The position numbers and the translations under genes are program-made. Under the pieces are notes generated by a model that ran no database searches, was not told where the DNA came from, and saw only the letters and a program-made list of their open reading frames with translations. A DNA stretch of 64,000 nucleotides from Sabethes cyaneus (taxonomy: Eukaryota > Arthropoda > Insecta > Diptera > Culicidae), in NCBI RefSeq assembly GCF_943734655.1, contig NC_071355.1, forward strand, positions 19,852,268-19,916,267, given 5' to 3'. How positions within the stretch are numbered: position 1 is the first letter of the stretch; each line of letters opens with the position of its first letter. This document shows, in pieces, positions 1-10,611 of the stretch.

Positions 1-1
1 A

Positions 2-187
2 TTCTTCAGTCTAGAAACAGGAAACGAACTCGCGGCAGCGAATCCGACTTTAGATGCCATCATTGAGTATTTTCAGGTGAAATCTACCAAAGAAATAGAA
101 AATCTGGCATTGCTTTCTTCGATTGGAATGAAACTTTTCTACATGTCTTCAGTGAAGGAAAACATTCTTTCCTCACTAGTTAGTTGA
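2..187 (+). CDS. Partial C-terminal coding frame of an unrecognised host-like protein
   Basis: The window opens inside an uninterrupted frame of 61 codons ending in TGA at 185-187. The composition is amphipathic and ordinary for a host protein: a segment with TLDAIIEYF is followed by KEIENLALLSSIGMKLFY, suggesting alpha helices. I do not recognise the family, and no catalytic motif is visible. A CAG/GTGAAA at about 85-92 could be a splice donor, in which case the frame beyond it would be intronic. A possible polyadenylation signal AATAAA lies at 354-359, consistent with a 3' end here. The next 400 bases have no coding character. It could also be a fragment of a decayed gene; the upstream part is outside the window, so confidence is modest. 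Confidence 0.4.
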   Translation, partial: FFSLETGNELAAANPTLDAIIEYFQVKSTKEIENLALLSSIGMKLFYMSSVKENILSSLVS

Positions 188-610
188 CTTTTACGACTCA
201 AGACAAGACTAATTTTTAAATTTTTAATATTTTTTAACAGAAAATCCGATTGATGTCATATCATACTTATGACATTTGATAGAAAAACATTTAATCGACC
301 TTTCAGAAGACTTTTTTTTTATAAATATGGTATTAGTTTAAAATTTACGACGGAATAAAAATTAATTCCACAACAACCTTTAGGAACTCTACTAAGATGC
401 CTAACCCTTGGTCTGTAATTAGCCATTTTGCCCAGGCTCACTTTGGTGCGTTCACCACAGATCAACAAATCTAGAATGCTTTATCTCAGCGAAAACTTGA
501 CGGATTAACGAATTTTTAGATATTTCAGAAAGGTAATTTATTGGAATACATGAGAAAATTATAAATAATGACTTGGATAGGCAGATCTTCTTTGGGGCTT
601 TGCTAAATAT
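188..610. other. AT-rich non-coding stretch, possible 3' flank
   Basis: No credible reading frame. The only signal seen is AATAAA at 354-359, which may be the polyadenylation signal of the frame ending at 187. Confidence 0.3.
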
Positions 611-960
611 TTACTTTTGTAAACGACAACAAATATTTACTTGTTTATTAACAATCAATGCCTGCAAAAAAACACCAGAACAAAAGGCGATGGATAGATA
701 ACGTAAATACGAAAAAAAACACGGCGTAAAGACAACGAAAATGCAATGAAAAGGTGACGAAAAGGTGATAAAAATAAAAGGTGTTAACAAAAAGACTACA
801 AAATACGACAGAAATAACATAAAAAACGATGAAATGTCATCGATAAGACGCCAAAACAACGTTTAAAAACGAAAAACGACAAAAGCATCAAGCAGGCTAC
901 AAAACATGCAAAATAAACTGATAAAAACAGCAAAAATGGCGAAACTCCGACAAAAAACTC
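611..960. repeat. A-rich low-complexity tract built of GACAAAA/ACGAAAA words
   Basis: The plus strand is a run of imperfect 6-9 base words such as GACGAAAA, GACAACGAAAA and AAAACGACAAAA with no fixed period. The same texture recurs at 9290-9430, 24480-25122 and 25626-26100, and in reverse orientation at 9640-9900. The open frame on the minus strand (859-611) is a Phe/Leu-rich by-product of this composition, not a gene. Confidence 0.6.
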
Positions 961-1470
961 GAATTAATCCACCTAGCGGTGTGACACAGCCTTTCTACGA
1001 CGGCAATAATTATTTTTTAATTTCTCAGGAACATCTATAATTAACTTGACTATATTTTTAAATATCCGTTCCTTATTTTTCAAAATCCTTATTCAAAAAA
1101 GATAATATTTGAATTTGAAAAAATGCCTGAGTAGGGCATTAGATATTAAAAACGAAAAAGAGAAATTGGACTTTTCCTTAGTTGGCGTTAATTATTTTTG
1201 CATGAAAATAAAAACTTGAGCTTCCTTTGAATAAACTTTAATAAAAAAAAGTCATTAGCTTGATCGTATCGTTTATACGATATTGCTCGTTAGATGTTTT
1301 AGGAAGCGATGAGATCAAAGAAACAAAAGCGGCGCGATAAACATGCTTGAGGCTGGGAAATATGATCGATGTGATTTCCGGCGCTCGTTATTTTCGCTGG
1401 TATGAGTGGACCCATATTTAATTATTTATTAAAACATGATACATGACATATGACTACTAGCGAACTAGCT
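961..1470. other. Unassigned; short dispersed repeat around 1254-1300
   Basis: No gene seen. ATTAGCTTGATCG at about 1255 followed by a TCGTT...ACGAT palindrome and GTTAGA recurs at about 48038-48080, so this is probably an old repeat fragment. Confidence 0.3.
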
Positions 1471-1471
1471 A

Positions 1472-1678
1472 TTTTGTTGGTAGTAGCTTGGCAAAGACTT
1501 TTATAACTTTTGAGGTTTATAAACGAAACACAGCCAGAGAAAAAAGAAAAAGAAGACCAATTTTTTTTCAGGTATCTATTTTTCTTCTTTTTCGTTTTTC
1601 TTAAGCTGTGTTTTGTTTACGAAACTGAAAAGTTATAAAAGCCTTTGCCAAGCTACTACCAACAAAACAAAAAAAAGT
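1472..1678. repeat. Foldback inverted repeat, about 90-bp arms
   Basis: The left arm reads TTTTGTTGGTAGTAGCTTGG and continues through AAAGACTTTTATAACTTTT to a run of AAGAAAAAGAAGA. The right arm is its reverse complement, ending in CCAAGCTACTACCAACAAAA. A spacer of roughly 30 bp separates the arms. This is a foldback MITE-like structure; I could not define its target duplication. Confidence 0.65.
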
Positions 1679-1792
1679 TTGTTCCAATACGTTGTGTACT
1701 TTCTGAGAAAAAGGAACATAAAGTTTGAAAATCGTGGTTTTCCAGGAGCGGTGTTTTATTCCGCCGAGGTTGTTTCACGCTGCACTAGAATG

Positions 1793-2256
1793 TTTTTTTT
1801 GTATGGGCTTATCACTTTGACCACAACATTATTGATCTATTGTAATGTTGCCCGGGTGTATGCTGTATTCTGCACTGCATTTCTGTACTTTATCGTTATT
1901 GAGTAAACGATAAGCTTATATTTTTTTATGCGTGCTTATGTGTTGAGGGTTTTACCCATGCTTCGATGCATGTCCTACTATACCAAACCTGTTTCGCCTC
2001 GTTATAGTTAGAACTGGTGAGTCCTCCTGAGGTTCAAAACCATTACCTCATTAGGTCCTCATACCAGTATACTTACCATAAGAAGCGTCTTCGGGATAAT
2101 GTAGAACTCAGCATGAAGGAAGGGTGATGAGGGGCCAGAGAATAAACCCATGCTAAAGTCACTTTGACATCAAATGGCCTGATTCTACTAAGATTCGAAC
2201 CCACAACCATTCGCTTGTCAAAGCAGACTCGATAACCTTGCGGCTACAGAGCCCCT
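1793..2256 (-). mobile_element. tRNA-derived SINE, family 1 copy A
   Basis: Read on the minus strand, the element starts CAGGGGCTCTGTAGCCGCAA, has an A-box-like TAGCCGCAAGG (2246-2236) and a clear B box GGTTCGAATCT (about 2201-2192), then a non-tRNA body of about 350 bp and an A8 tail (T run at 1793-1800). It is homologous over its whole length to the copy at 25135-25613, including shared internal landmarks TTCATGCTGA and CACCCGGGC. CATTC occurs at both borders (about 1788-1792 and 2257-2261), a short possible target duplication. Confidence 0.75.
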
Positions 2257-2826
<570 letters not shown>

Positions 2827-3592
2827 GGCCGGTGAACGCCCTAACCCAGCGGTTATGGTGCCGATCAAAGCCAGTTTGGTTTTGTACGACCCTATATAGC
2901 CATTCAATGGGAGCGGGAACTCTCATCCCTACCTCCACGCGGGGCCGGCTGGGACGCAACCGGGCCTAGGGTCGACCGAATACCAGTCTTTGGTTGCATC
3001 CTCGGTTGTGTGCTAACAGGGAGAGGGGGGCACATAGTGCCTACGGGTGGCGTAGTGCAGTGGTGTAAACACGCAAGCATAGCTCAAGTCCCATAAACTA
3101 GCTGCAGACGTCGTAGTGTCCTGTTAGAGCTCAGGACTTTAAACCTAAAAGCCAGGTCAGGAGTGCCGAGGGCACATTAGGATCGGTTCCAGGAAGATCC
3201 TAATTATGGTATACTGGAAAGGCAGGAAAACGATCGGATTAGACGCTATAGGGCTGACGGCTGTGCTATTCTACTACCTTAGGTAAGGAAGGGTGACACC
3301 TTCCCGAAACGGCGAGTAGGCTAATGGTACAGCGGCCATCCGTCCCACTAAAACCGTGGCTGGCCTTTAGGTACGTTCAAAGCTCGTCACTCACGTCCAA
3401 GTGCGGTGGTGTAGGCTCAGATGATATATCCCTGACTAACGCTGATAGGATGCTGACGTCCCTATCCCCATGAAGGATAGGGGGGAGTGTCCCTAGCCAT
3501 GGCCTCCCTGCTTGCATAGATCACCATGGGATCGTAAAGGCGACTACACAAGTACGAGCGGAGATAGCGGCCTAGAGTTGGGACCCAAAAGC
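2827..3592 (+). other. 5' untranslated region of the R1-clade LINE
   Basis: GC-richer than the flanks and free of a long frame. It runs from the microsatellite edge to the first good ATG at 3593. Non-LTR elements normally carry an internal promoter in this region; I see no specific core promoter motif and do not call one. Confidence 0.6.
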
Positions 3593-3659
3593 ATGGAGAC
3601 AGATCCACAAACACCACAACAAGTAGGAGAAAAAGGAGAGGAAGACCCGTTCGCCCGAA

Positions 3660-4994
3660 GTGCGAAATTACAGCGTTCGCCAACTCGAACCGAGGTTGCT
3701 ATGGCAAACGCCCAAAGGAGCGAGAATCCCCAAGGAGAACAGCATGTACTGGCCAAAGCACTGCAATAAAAGCAATCTGCAGGTCGTGCAACAAGGACTA
3801 CCGTATGGCAGATCGAAGCTAGAGGAGGCCAAGAAAGCTGCCGAAGAACTCTACGGCTTTGTTAAGGACAAACACTACGTGAACAAGGAGATCAAGCAGC
3901 TGGCGATAAGATTAAAGTCCGCTATTCACGCTGTCGATAAGGAACAGCAGAGCCTGCGAACGAAACTGGAAACGGCTGAAAAAGCGTTGGCAAACGCCAA
4001 TGAAGCACCACCGATACCGAACCGGGCGGTAGTGAAAGGAAAGGCGAAAGGAAATCCCCAGGGGACAGAATCCGGGTCTCTCTCCACGCCGAAGAGGCCA
4101 AGACCTTCGCCAGGAGATGCAAGACCAGGAGGCTCCAAGAAACCTAAGGAGACGCCAGGCACTAGCAGACAGCTGACTACCGAAGAGGTCACCGATGAAG
4201 ACAGCCAAGCTCCGTGGCAAGTCGTCGGGAACAAAGAAAACGAAAAAACAAACAGAAGTAGATCCGGTCAACGCAAGTTCATTAAGGGAAGGAATAAAGG
4301 CGAAGCGCTAATAGTGAAAGCAAACGGTGACTCGTACGAAGAGGTTCTGCGTGCCATGCGGACAAAGCCGGAACTCAAGGAGCTAGGTGCAAATGTGCAA
4401 AAAATTAGACGCACCCGTAATGGCGAGATGATCCTCGAGCTGAAAAAGGACCCGCAAGTTAGTAGCTCCTCTTACAAAGAGCTAACTGAGAGAGCTATGG
4501 GTGACGCGGTGGCAGTGAGAGCTCTGTGCCCGGAAGCGACTCTCCAGTGCAAGGATTTGGACGAGGTTACTTCGGAGGAAGAAACCAGACTAGCCTTGAA
4601 GGAGCAATGCGAGTTGGGGAATGTCCGAATGACCATCCGCATGAGAAAGGGACCTTATGGAACGCAAGTAGCTACGATAAAACTTCCTATTGAAGCAGCC
4701 AACAAGGCACTGAAGACTGGGAAAATCAAAGTGGGCTGGTCGGTATGTCCGTTGAGTATCTCAAAGCAGCCGGAAGTATGCTTTAGGTGCCTAGAGTTCG
4801 GCCACATTGCAAGAAATTGCAAAGGACCTGATAGGAGCAAATTATGCAGAAGGTGCGGTGAAGATGGTCATAAAGCTCATGACTGTAGGATGTCACCGAA
4901 ATGCCTGATCTGTCCAAATGAAGATGGCAATAAACACGTGACAGGAGGCCCGAGATGTCCGGCCTCTAAACAGGCGGCGGCTGCTAGATCATAG
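3660..4994 (+). CDS. LINE ORF1: gag-like nucleic-acid-binding protein with three zinc knuckles
   Basis: ORF1 proteins of R1-clade LINEs bind element RNA and form ribonucleoproteins. Counting from the frame opening at 3660, residues 52-115 are a charged, heptad-like helix (likely coiled coil), 120-215 a basic Pro/Lys-rich linker, and 215-365 a conserved R1-type gag core beginning EALIVKA. The C terminus holds C374-x2-C377-x4-H382-x4-C387, C396-x2-C399-x4-H404-x4-C409 and a third C415/C418/H426/C433 array. This frame opens without an ATG; its first ATG is at 3744. The frame at 3512-3769 has an ATG at 3593 (METDPQTP) and runs into the same region before a TAA at 3767, so a single frame change near 3744-3767 probably separates the true N terminus from the rest. 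The stop TAG (4992-4994) overlaps the ORF2 opening by one base. Confidence 0.88.
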   Translation: MRNYSVRQLEPRLLWQTPKGARIPKENSMYWPKHCNKSNLQVVQQGLPYGRSKLEEAKKAAEELYGFVKDKHYVNKEIKQLAIRLKSAIHAVDKEQQSLRTKLETAEKALANANEAPPIPNRAVVKGKAKGNPQGTESGSLSTPKRPRPSPGDARPGGSKKPKETPGTSRQLTTEEVTDEDSQAPWQVVGNKENEKTNRSRSGQRKFIKGRNKGEALIVKANGDSYEEVLRAMRTKPELKELGANVQKIRRTRNGEMILELKKDPQVSSSSYKELTERAMGDAVAVRALCPEATLQCKDLDEVTSEEETRLALKEQCELGNVRMTIRMRKGPYGTQVATIKLPIEAANKALKTGKIKVGWSVCPLSISKQPEVCFRCLEFGHIARNCKGPDRSKLCRRCGEDGHKAHDCRMSPKCLICPNEDGNKHVTGGPRCPASKQAAAARS

Positions 4995-7960
4995 TGCAGG
5001 TGACGCAAATAAACCTGAATCACTGCGATACAGCACAACAACTGCTCTTGCAGTCCATGGTGGAAGCACTGAGTGACATAGCTATTATCTCGGAGCCATA
5101 TCGAATCCCATCTGGTGATGGGAATTGGGCAGCGGACAAGGCGAAAACGGCGGCAATTTGGACGGTGGGAAGATATCCTCTACAAGAAGTAGTCTATTCT
5201 GCAGAAGAAGGCTTCGTGATCGTTAGAATTAACGGTGTTTTTATCTGCAGCTGCTACGCGCCTCCACGATGGACAATAGAGCGGTTTAACCAGATGCTGG
5301 ATCAGCTGACGGAGGCGCTGGTCGATCGGAGACCAGTTGTTATCGCCGGTGACTTTAACGCCTGGGTAGCTGAGTGGGGAAGCCGCCTCACCAATCCAAG
5401 GGGTCGCAGTCTGCTAGAGGCCCTAGCAAAGCTAAATGTAGTTATAGCAAACGAAGGCACTACTAGCACATACCGTAGGGAAGACCGGGAGTCCATCATT
5501 GATGTCACCTTCTGCAGCCCTGGTGCGGCAAGGATTACGAACTGGAGAGTGTGCGAGGAATATACCCACAGTGACCACCAAGCGATTCGGTACCGCATTG
5601 GAAACGGGACGCAGATGGAATCATATGGGGGACAGATAAGCGAGCGGAGGTGGAAAACGGCGTGCTTCAACAAGGGTGTATTTGTTGAAGCGCTCAGGTT
5701 TCAAAGCATTCCTTCGAACCTAAGTACGAAAGTGCTGACGGCAGTATTAACACGAGCGTGCGATGCCACTATGCCGAGGATAAAGAGACCGAAGAACGGT
5801 CGCCGCCCAGTCTACTGGTGGAACACGACGATCGCCGAACTACGGGCAAATTGCCTTCGTGCCAGAAGGAGAAGTCAGCGGGCTCGCAACGAGGCCGATA
5901 GAGAAGAAAGAATACTAGTGCACAGGATAGCAAGAACCGCACTTAACAAAGCAATTAAGCTCAGCAAGAAATCTTGCTTTGAGGAACTTTGTCGTAGCGC
6001 CAACGCGAATCCTTGGGGAGATGCTTACAGAGTTGCCATGTCAAAAATTAAAGGTCCTTTTGTACCACCCGAAAGGTGTCCGGAGAAGATGAAAGCCATT
6101 ATCGACGGGTTGTTTCCGCAACATGAAATAACACTCTGGCCAAGCCCCCCGTATGGCGAGGAGACGGAGCACGTAGAGGAAGCTCGAATCACCAACGAGG
6201 AGTTAATCGAGCTGGCGAAGGCCATGAAGGGAAAGAAAGCCCCAGGTCCAGACGGAATTCCGAACCTGGCTTTGAAAGTAGCAATCATGGAGAATCCAGA
6301 CATGTTTAGGACCACACTGCAGAAATGCGTTGACGAAGGTAGCTTTCCTGAGACCTGGAAGCGCCAGAAGCTGGTGTTGCTGCCGAAGCCGGGTAAACCC
6401 CCCGGCGATCCCTCAGCGTATAGGCCTATATGTCTACTGGATACGGTTGGCAAGCTGCTAGAGAGAGTAATCCTGAATAGACTCACCAAGTACACGGAGA
6501 GTGAGAACGGCCTGTCAAACAAGCAGTTCGGCTTCCGGAAAGGCCGGTCCACAATAGATGCCATACGAATGGTAGTGGATGCCGCGGAAAAGGCCCAGAA
6601 ACAACAAAGAAGAGGAAATCGCTATTGTGCGGTGGTCACTTTAGACGTGAGGAATGCTTTTAATAGCGCCAGCTGGGAAGCAATCGCCCGTTCGCTGGTT
6701 AGCATGACGGTTCCTGTGTATCTCTGCAGGATTTTGAAAAGTTACTTTCATAATCGTACACTGATATACGAGACAGACAGAGGGGAGAGAAGGATTACAA
6801 TCACGGCAGGCGTTCCCCAGGGCTCCATCCTTGGCCCGACGTTATGGAACGCGATGTACGATGGAGTATTGAAGCTGAACCTCCCCAGGGGTGTGGAGAT
6901 TGTCGGCTTCGCTGATGATGTGGCGTTGGTAGTAACTGGCGAATCAAGAGAAGAGGTGGAGGTACTCGCCATGGAATCCATACATATGGTGGAAGATTGG
7001 ATGGGAGAGAATAGGCTGGCATTAGCTCATCATAAAACAGAGGTGGTAGTGATTAGCAACCGAAAGGCAGTGCAGCAGGCAAAGATCATAGTTGGAGAAT
7101 GCATCATCGACTCTAAGCGGGACGTGAAGCAGCTGGGCGTGATCATCGACGACCGACTAAATTTCAATAGCCACGTAGATTATGCCTGTCAGAAGGCAGC
7201 AAAAGCGATCACAGCGCTAACCAGAATCTTGCCGAACAATTCGGCGATAAATAGTAGTAAGAGGAGGCTCCTGGCTAGTGTTACCACGTCAATACTTAGG
7301 TATGGCAGCCCTGCATGGATCTCGGCATTAAGAACGAAAAGAAATCTATCGCGTTTGAATAGTACGTACAGACTGATGAGCATGAGAGTAGCGAGCGCCT
7401 ACCGCACCATATCACTGGAAGCGGTCTGCGTCATTGCCGGCATGATTCCCATTGGATTGGTATTGGAGGAGGATCTAGAATGCTACAGAAATAGAGGCCT
7501 CGGCGGAGCTCGAAAACGAACACGGGTAGATACATTGCGTAAGTGGCAAGTGGAATGGGACAATGCAATCAATGGAAGATGGACTCATCGGCTGATCCCG
7601 AATGTGTCCACGTGGATGAACAGGAAACACGGGGAAGTCGACTTCCACCTGACTCAATTCTTGTCAGGCCACGGTTGCTTCAGAAAGTACCTACATAGAT
7701 TCGGTCACGCAGAGTCACCTCTCTGTCCGGAGTGCGCTGAAGTAGAAGAAACACCGGAGCACGTAGTGTTTGTCTGCCCACGATTCGGGGCAATGCGAAG
7801 CGAAATGTTTGCCACCAGCGGTGAGGATTCCAGCCCAGATAATGTAGTCCAAAAAATGTGTCGCGACATTCACACGTGGAATATAATCAGCCGAACCATC
7901 ACACAAATCATGTCGGCGCTGCAGCGAAAATGGCGCGAGGATCAACAGTCGAGTCCTTAA
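4994..7960 (+). CDS. LINE ORF2: endonuclease / reverse transcriptase
   Basis: ORF2 nicks target DNA and primes reverse transcription of the element RNA. Residues counted from 4994: endonuclease 2-200 with the N-terminal Asn in INLN (6-9), Glu34 in SEPY, GDFN 119-122, D170 in IIDVTF and catalytic SDH 193-195. Reverse transcriptase about 410-720 with KAPGPDGIP, RPICLLDTVGKLLERV (477-492), GFRKGRST, the first Asp in TLDVRNAF, GVPQGSILGP and FADD 639-642. The C-terminal finger is C911-x2-C914-x8-H923-x4-C928. All visible catalytic residues are present and no stop interrupts 988 codons. The frame has no ATG at its start: it opens ATC ATA GTG directly after an in-frame TAG at 4985, and the first ATG (5057) would remove the first endonuclease strand. 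Translation probably depends on stop-restart coupling with ORF1. Clade assignment (R1) rests on motif style and target. Confidence 0.93.
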   Translation: MQVTQINLNHCDTAQQLLLQSMVEALSDIAIISEPYRIPSGDGNWAADKAKTAAIWTVGRYPLQEVVYSAEEGFVIVRINGVFICSCYAPPRWTIERFNQMLDQLTEALVDRRPVVIAGDFNAWVAEWGSRLTNPRGRSLLEALAKLNVVIANEGTTSTYRREDRESIIDVTFCSPGAARITNWRVCEEYTHSDHQAIRYRIGNGTQMESYGGQISERRWKTACFNKGVFVEALRFQSIPSNLSTKVLTAVLTRACDATMPRIKRPKNGRRPVYWWNTTIAELRANCLRARRRSQRARNEADREERILVHRIARTALNKAIKLSKKSCFEELCRSANANPWGDAYRVAMSKIKGPFVPPERCPEKMKAIIDGLFPQHEITLWPSPPYGEETEHVEEARITNEELIELAKAMKGKKAPGPDGIPNLALKVAIMENPDMFRTTLQKCVDEGSFPETWKRQKLVLLPKPGKPPGDPSAYRPICLLDTVGKLLERVILNRLTKYTESENGLSNKQFGFRKGRSTIDAIRMVVDAAEKAQKQQRRGNRYCAVVTLDVRNAFNSASWEAIARSLVSMTVPVYLCRILKSYFHNRTLIYETDRGERRITITAGVPQGSILGPTLWNAMYDGVLKLNLPRGVEIVGFADDVALVVTGESREEVEVLAMESIHMVEDWMGENRLALAHHKTEVVVISNRKAVQQAKIIVGECIIDSKRDVKQLGVIIDDRLNFNSHVDYACQKAAKAITALTRILPNNSAINSSKRRLLASVTTSILRYGSPAWISALRTKRNLSRLNSTYRLMSMRVASAYRTISLEAVCVIAGMIPIGLVLEEDLECYRNRGLGGARKRTRVDTLRKWQVEWDNAINGRWTHRLIPNVSTWMNRKHGEVDFHLTQFLSGHGCFRKYLHRFGHAESPLCPECAEVEETPEHVVFVCPRFGAMRSEMFATSGEDSSPDNVVQKMCRDIHTWNIISRTITQIMSALQRKWREDQQSSP

Positions 7961-8099
7961 AAAAAGGTCTCATGTAATCGGTCTCGGGGAATGTTTCACC
8001 GCCGGGGAACTTCTCGTCGGAGTAGGGTAGCTTCACCGCCGGGGACTACTCGAGTCGACGATAGCAGAGTGAAAGTTGACAAAATAACAACACTCACGG

Positions 8100-8650
8100 A
8101 AAGAAATCCTGCGAGGGTGGCCGTGAAGGGATGGACGTTAAGTTGGTCGCCGTCCCAGCATCGGTGCACGTCTCGACAGGTGTACGGAGCAGTGCACAGG
8201 CAGAGCGTACAGAGTAGGTTGCAACTGCAACGACAGTGAAGAAACGATCAGCGAATTATGCATCCCGATTAGCATTGTCTCGACAGACGCATCGGTGGAG
8301 TAACGAGCGGGACGGAGCAAACCAAGCTTGGACAGAAACATTACGAGGGTGGATCGGTTCGCGTCTCGACAGGCGAAGTGGAAGTGCAGTGGCGAACTCA
8401 ACTGAGTAGTGCTGAGCCCAATAAGAAACCCTGCGAGGGTGGCCGTGAGGAGATGGAAGTCATGATGGTCGCCATCTCTGGATCGGTACACGTCTCGACA
8501 GGTGCAAGGAAAGTGGACGGTGAAGGAGCAGGAGTAGCATCAAGAATGGCAGAACCCTGAGAGGGTGGCTGTGAAGGAGTGGACGTTATGAAAGTCGCCA
8601 TCTCCGGATCGGTTCACGTCTCGGTAGGTGTACGGAGCAGTTTACAAACA
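8100..8650 (+). repeat. Degenerate tandem repeats in the LINE 3' untranslated region
   Basis: Four imperfect units recur at about 8107, 8344 (short), 8428 and 8560. Full units run from CTGCGAGGGTGGCCGTGA through GGTCGCC to GGATCGGTNCACGTCTCGAC and AGGTGTACGGAG, with spacing of about 85-130 bp. They lie between ORF2 and the A tail. They may be a templating signal for reverse transcription or simply replication slippage. Confidence 0.7.
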
Positions 8651-8924
8651 CAGCCTCCCCCCGAAGTAATACTTAACGGTAGTTCCGGGGGGGTTAAGGT
8701 CAGACGCCCGTGAGGTTTTTAGTGGGTTAGAGTCCCACACTGTGCCACATACATCATCAGTGTGCCTGGCATAGAGCGTTTCCTCACATAAAAAAAAAAA
8801 AAAAAAATACACACACACACAGAAAACGCTCAGTTATCGAAACTGAGTGGAATGTTATATGACATTCGTCCCGGAAGGCTTTCTTTCATTTTCGTTTTTT
8901 TGAGTGATTCCGATACCTTTATAC

Positions 8925-9251
8925 CAGTGATGGCCAAACCGCGGGCCGCGGGCCGCATGCGACCCTTCGAGATGATTCGTGCGGCCCGCGGACTGATTTG
9001 AAAGATGGCGGACTTATGAATAAATTGTTTGAAGATACAAGGGTCACTAAATTCAGTCGTAATACCTCGTGCATGTTGTGGATATGAATGCTTTCCGGCC
9101 TAAATCTTATGGTGATTCCTAGAAATCGGGTTTTGTTGCCACCCATTTTACATTTGGTTATGCGCAGGTATGGCGAGAGCTCATTGCGGCCCGCGGCACT
9201 CATAGGGTGATCTGACTTGGCCCGCACTACGCGTATGCATGGGCACCACTG
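8925..9251. mobile_element. hAT-type MITE with perfect 8-bp target duplication
   Basis: The left terminus is CAGTGATGGCCAAACC and the right terminus, reverse complemented, is CAGTGGTGCCCATGC. CTTTATAC occurs immediately on both sides (8917-8924 and 9252-9259), an exact 8-bp target duplication as made by hAT transposases. GCGGCCCGCGG motifs sit near each end as subterminal repeats. The 327-bp element has no coding capacity. It is inserted about 100 bp beyond the LINE. Confidence 0.88.
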
Positions 9252-9289
9252 CTTTATACTATATTTTCATACAGTAGAAAGGCAAAACC

Positions 9290-9900
9290 ATACAAGGATG
9301 ACAAAAAGAAACAAAATCAAAAAATGACGTCGAAAGATGTTAAAACTGGAACAAAAAGATTACAAAATAGACTACGAAAATGACGAAAATACGATGAAAA
9401 GACTGTAAAAAAGCCATAAAAAGAGGACAAAAAAATGACACGACTTGCCGTATCGACGTCTGGCAACAGATTACCTGTTTCTATCACACCGACCGAGAAG
9501 ATAGTCTTCTTGACGGTAGAATCAGGGTCGAAAAAGTCGGGAATCACTAACAGTCGGGATAAAGCCGAGAAAAAGTCGGCAATTTCACAAATAAACCGAG
9601 AATTATCCGCCTGATAACTTTGTTGTATTTTTATTGTTTTTTCATTGTTCGTGTTAGTGTCATCTTTTAGTCAAGGCAACAAAAATGTGGCCTTTTTCTT
9701 TTCGTTTGTCTTTCGTTTTCTTTTTGACGACGTATATTCGCCATCTTTTCGTAGTCTTTTTTGCATATTTTATCGCCCGTTTGACAGTTTTTTAATGTTT
9801 CTTTACCATTTGTTGTCGTGTTTTTTGTCGCAGTTTTGGCAGTCTTTTTATCGTATTTTTGCCATCTTTTCATCACTGTTCCATTGATATTATTTATCGC
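9290..9900. repeat. Two A/T-rich GACAAAA-type low-complexity tracts in opposite orientation
   Basis: 9290-9430 is rich in ATGACGAAAA/GACAAAA words. 9640-9900 is rich in the complement (TTTTGTCG, TTTTGCCA). The stretch between carries no recognised feature. Phe-rich frames here reflect composition. Confidence 0.5.
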
Positions 9901-10610
9901 ATAAAAAGATCATATTAAACATTAATACATATAGAACAAGGATTACTTCTACTTGATTATAAAGAACCTTATTCGCTTGATTTTGAAGTTCTATAGCACA
10001 GAAATCGTATTAACGTAAATATCACTACGATCAGAAAGCGAAAGCAGAAAAGTGAAAAATTTCATACAATTAACGGATATAATGATGAAATTATTATCTG
10101 CCGTCAAAGTGAAAAATGCTAGTTATTATTGACAGCATACTTCTCATTAAAGTAAACTATTCTGTTCACTTCTCTCTCGGAAAAAATAAAGTTATGCTTT
10201 TCGGGATATTATTCACTGCATGTATCGTACTCGTGCTTTTTGTCACTAAATGAAACTTTCAATCTTTTCCGTAAATTTTATAAAAATCCGAATATTTGAG
10301 CACTTGATCCGTAGAAAATTGCTAAATCCGTAGAACTAAGGATAAATCCGTAGATCTGGCATCACTGTGTGCGACCATTTATTTTGAATTGTCTAGGTAT
10401 TTATTGCCGACAAAACATTATTGACACTATTCATACCTCTTCTCCCATTCCGGCATTGCACTTCTTATAAAGTTTATTACCTGATTAGGATTTGCAGACC
10501 AGATTTCGAAAGGCTTCATTATTCCTTTACCGAAGGTTCGCAGTCTGCGAAAAGTTAGTGCACTGCACTGGTAGAGTTCGAATCCGCAGGATTGGCAGAG
10601 AAGGCTCGTA
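9900..10610. other. Unassigned AT-rich stretch
   Basis: I see no gene, RNA or repeat structure I can name. Confidence 0.3.
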
Positions 10611-10611
10611 G

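Larger units (their letters stand above)
2827..8807 (+). mobile_element. Near full-length R1-clade (Mino-like) non-LTR retrotransposon inserted in (AC)n
   Basis: A complete non-LTR architecture is present: 5' untranslated region 2827 to about 3592, ORF1 with three zinc knuckles, ORF2 with apurinic-type endonuclease, reverse transcriptase and a C-terminal CCHC finger, a repetitive 3' untranslated region and an A tail (8790-8807). It is bounded on the left by a long AC array and on the right by another AC run. In the R1 clade, the Mino family is known to insert into (AC)n and Waldo into (ACAY)n (Kojima and Fujiwara 2003), so the position fits a Mino-like target preference. Target duplications cannot be read in a dinucleotide repeat. 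The only obvious lesion is a frame change near the start of ORF1, and ORF2 is intact for 988 codons, so the insertion appears young. Family assignment is by motif, not by alignment. Confidence 0.9.

Noticed and set aside
10573..10600. GTTCGAATCC resembling a tRNA B box
   Set aside because: No cloverleaf or A box at the right distance could be formed, so no tRNA gene is called.
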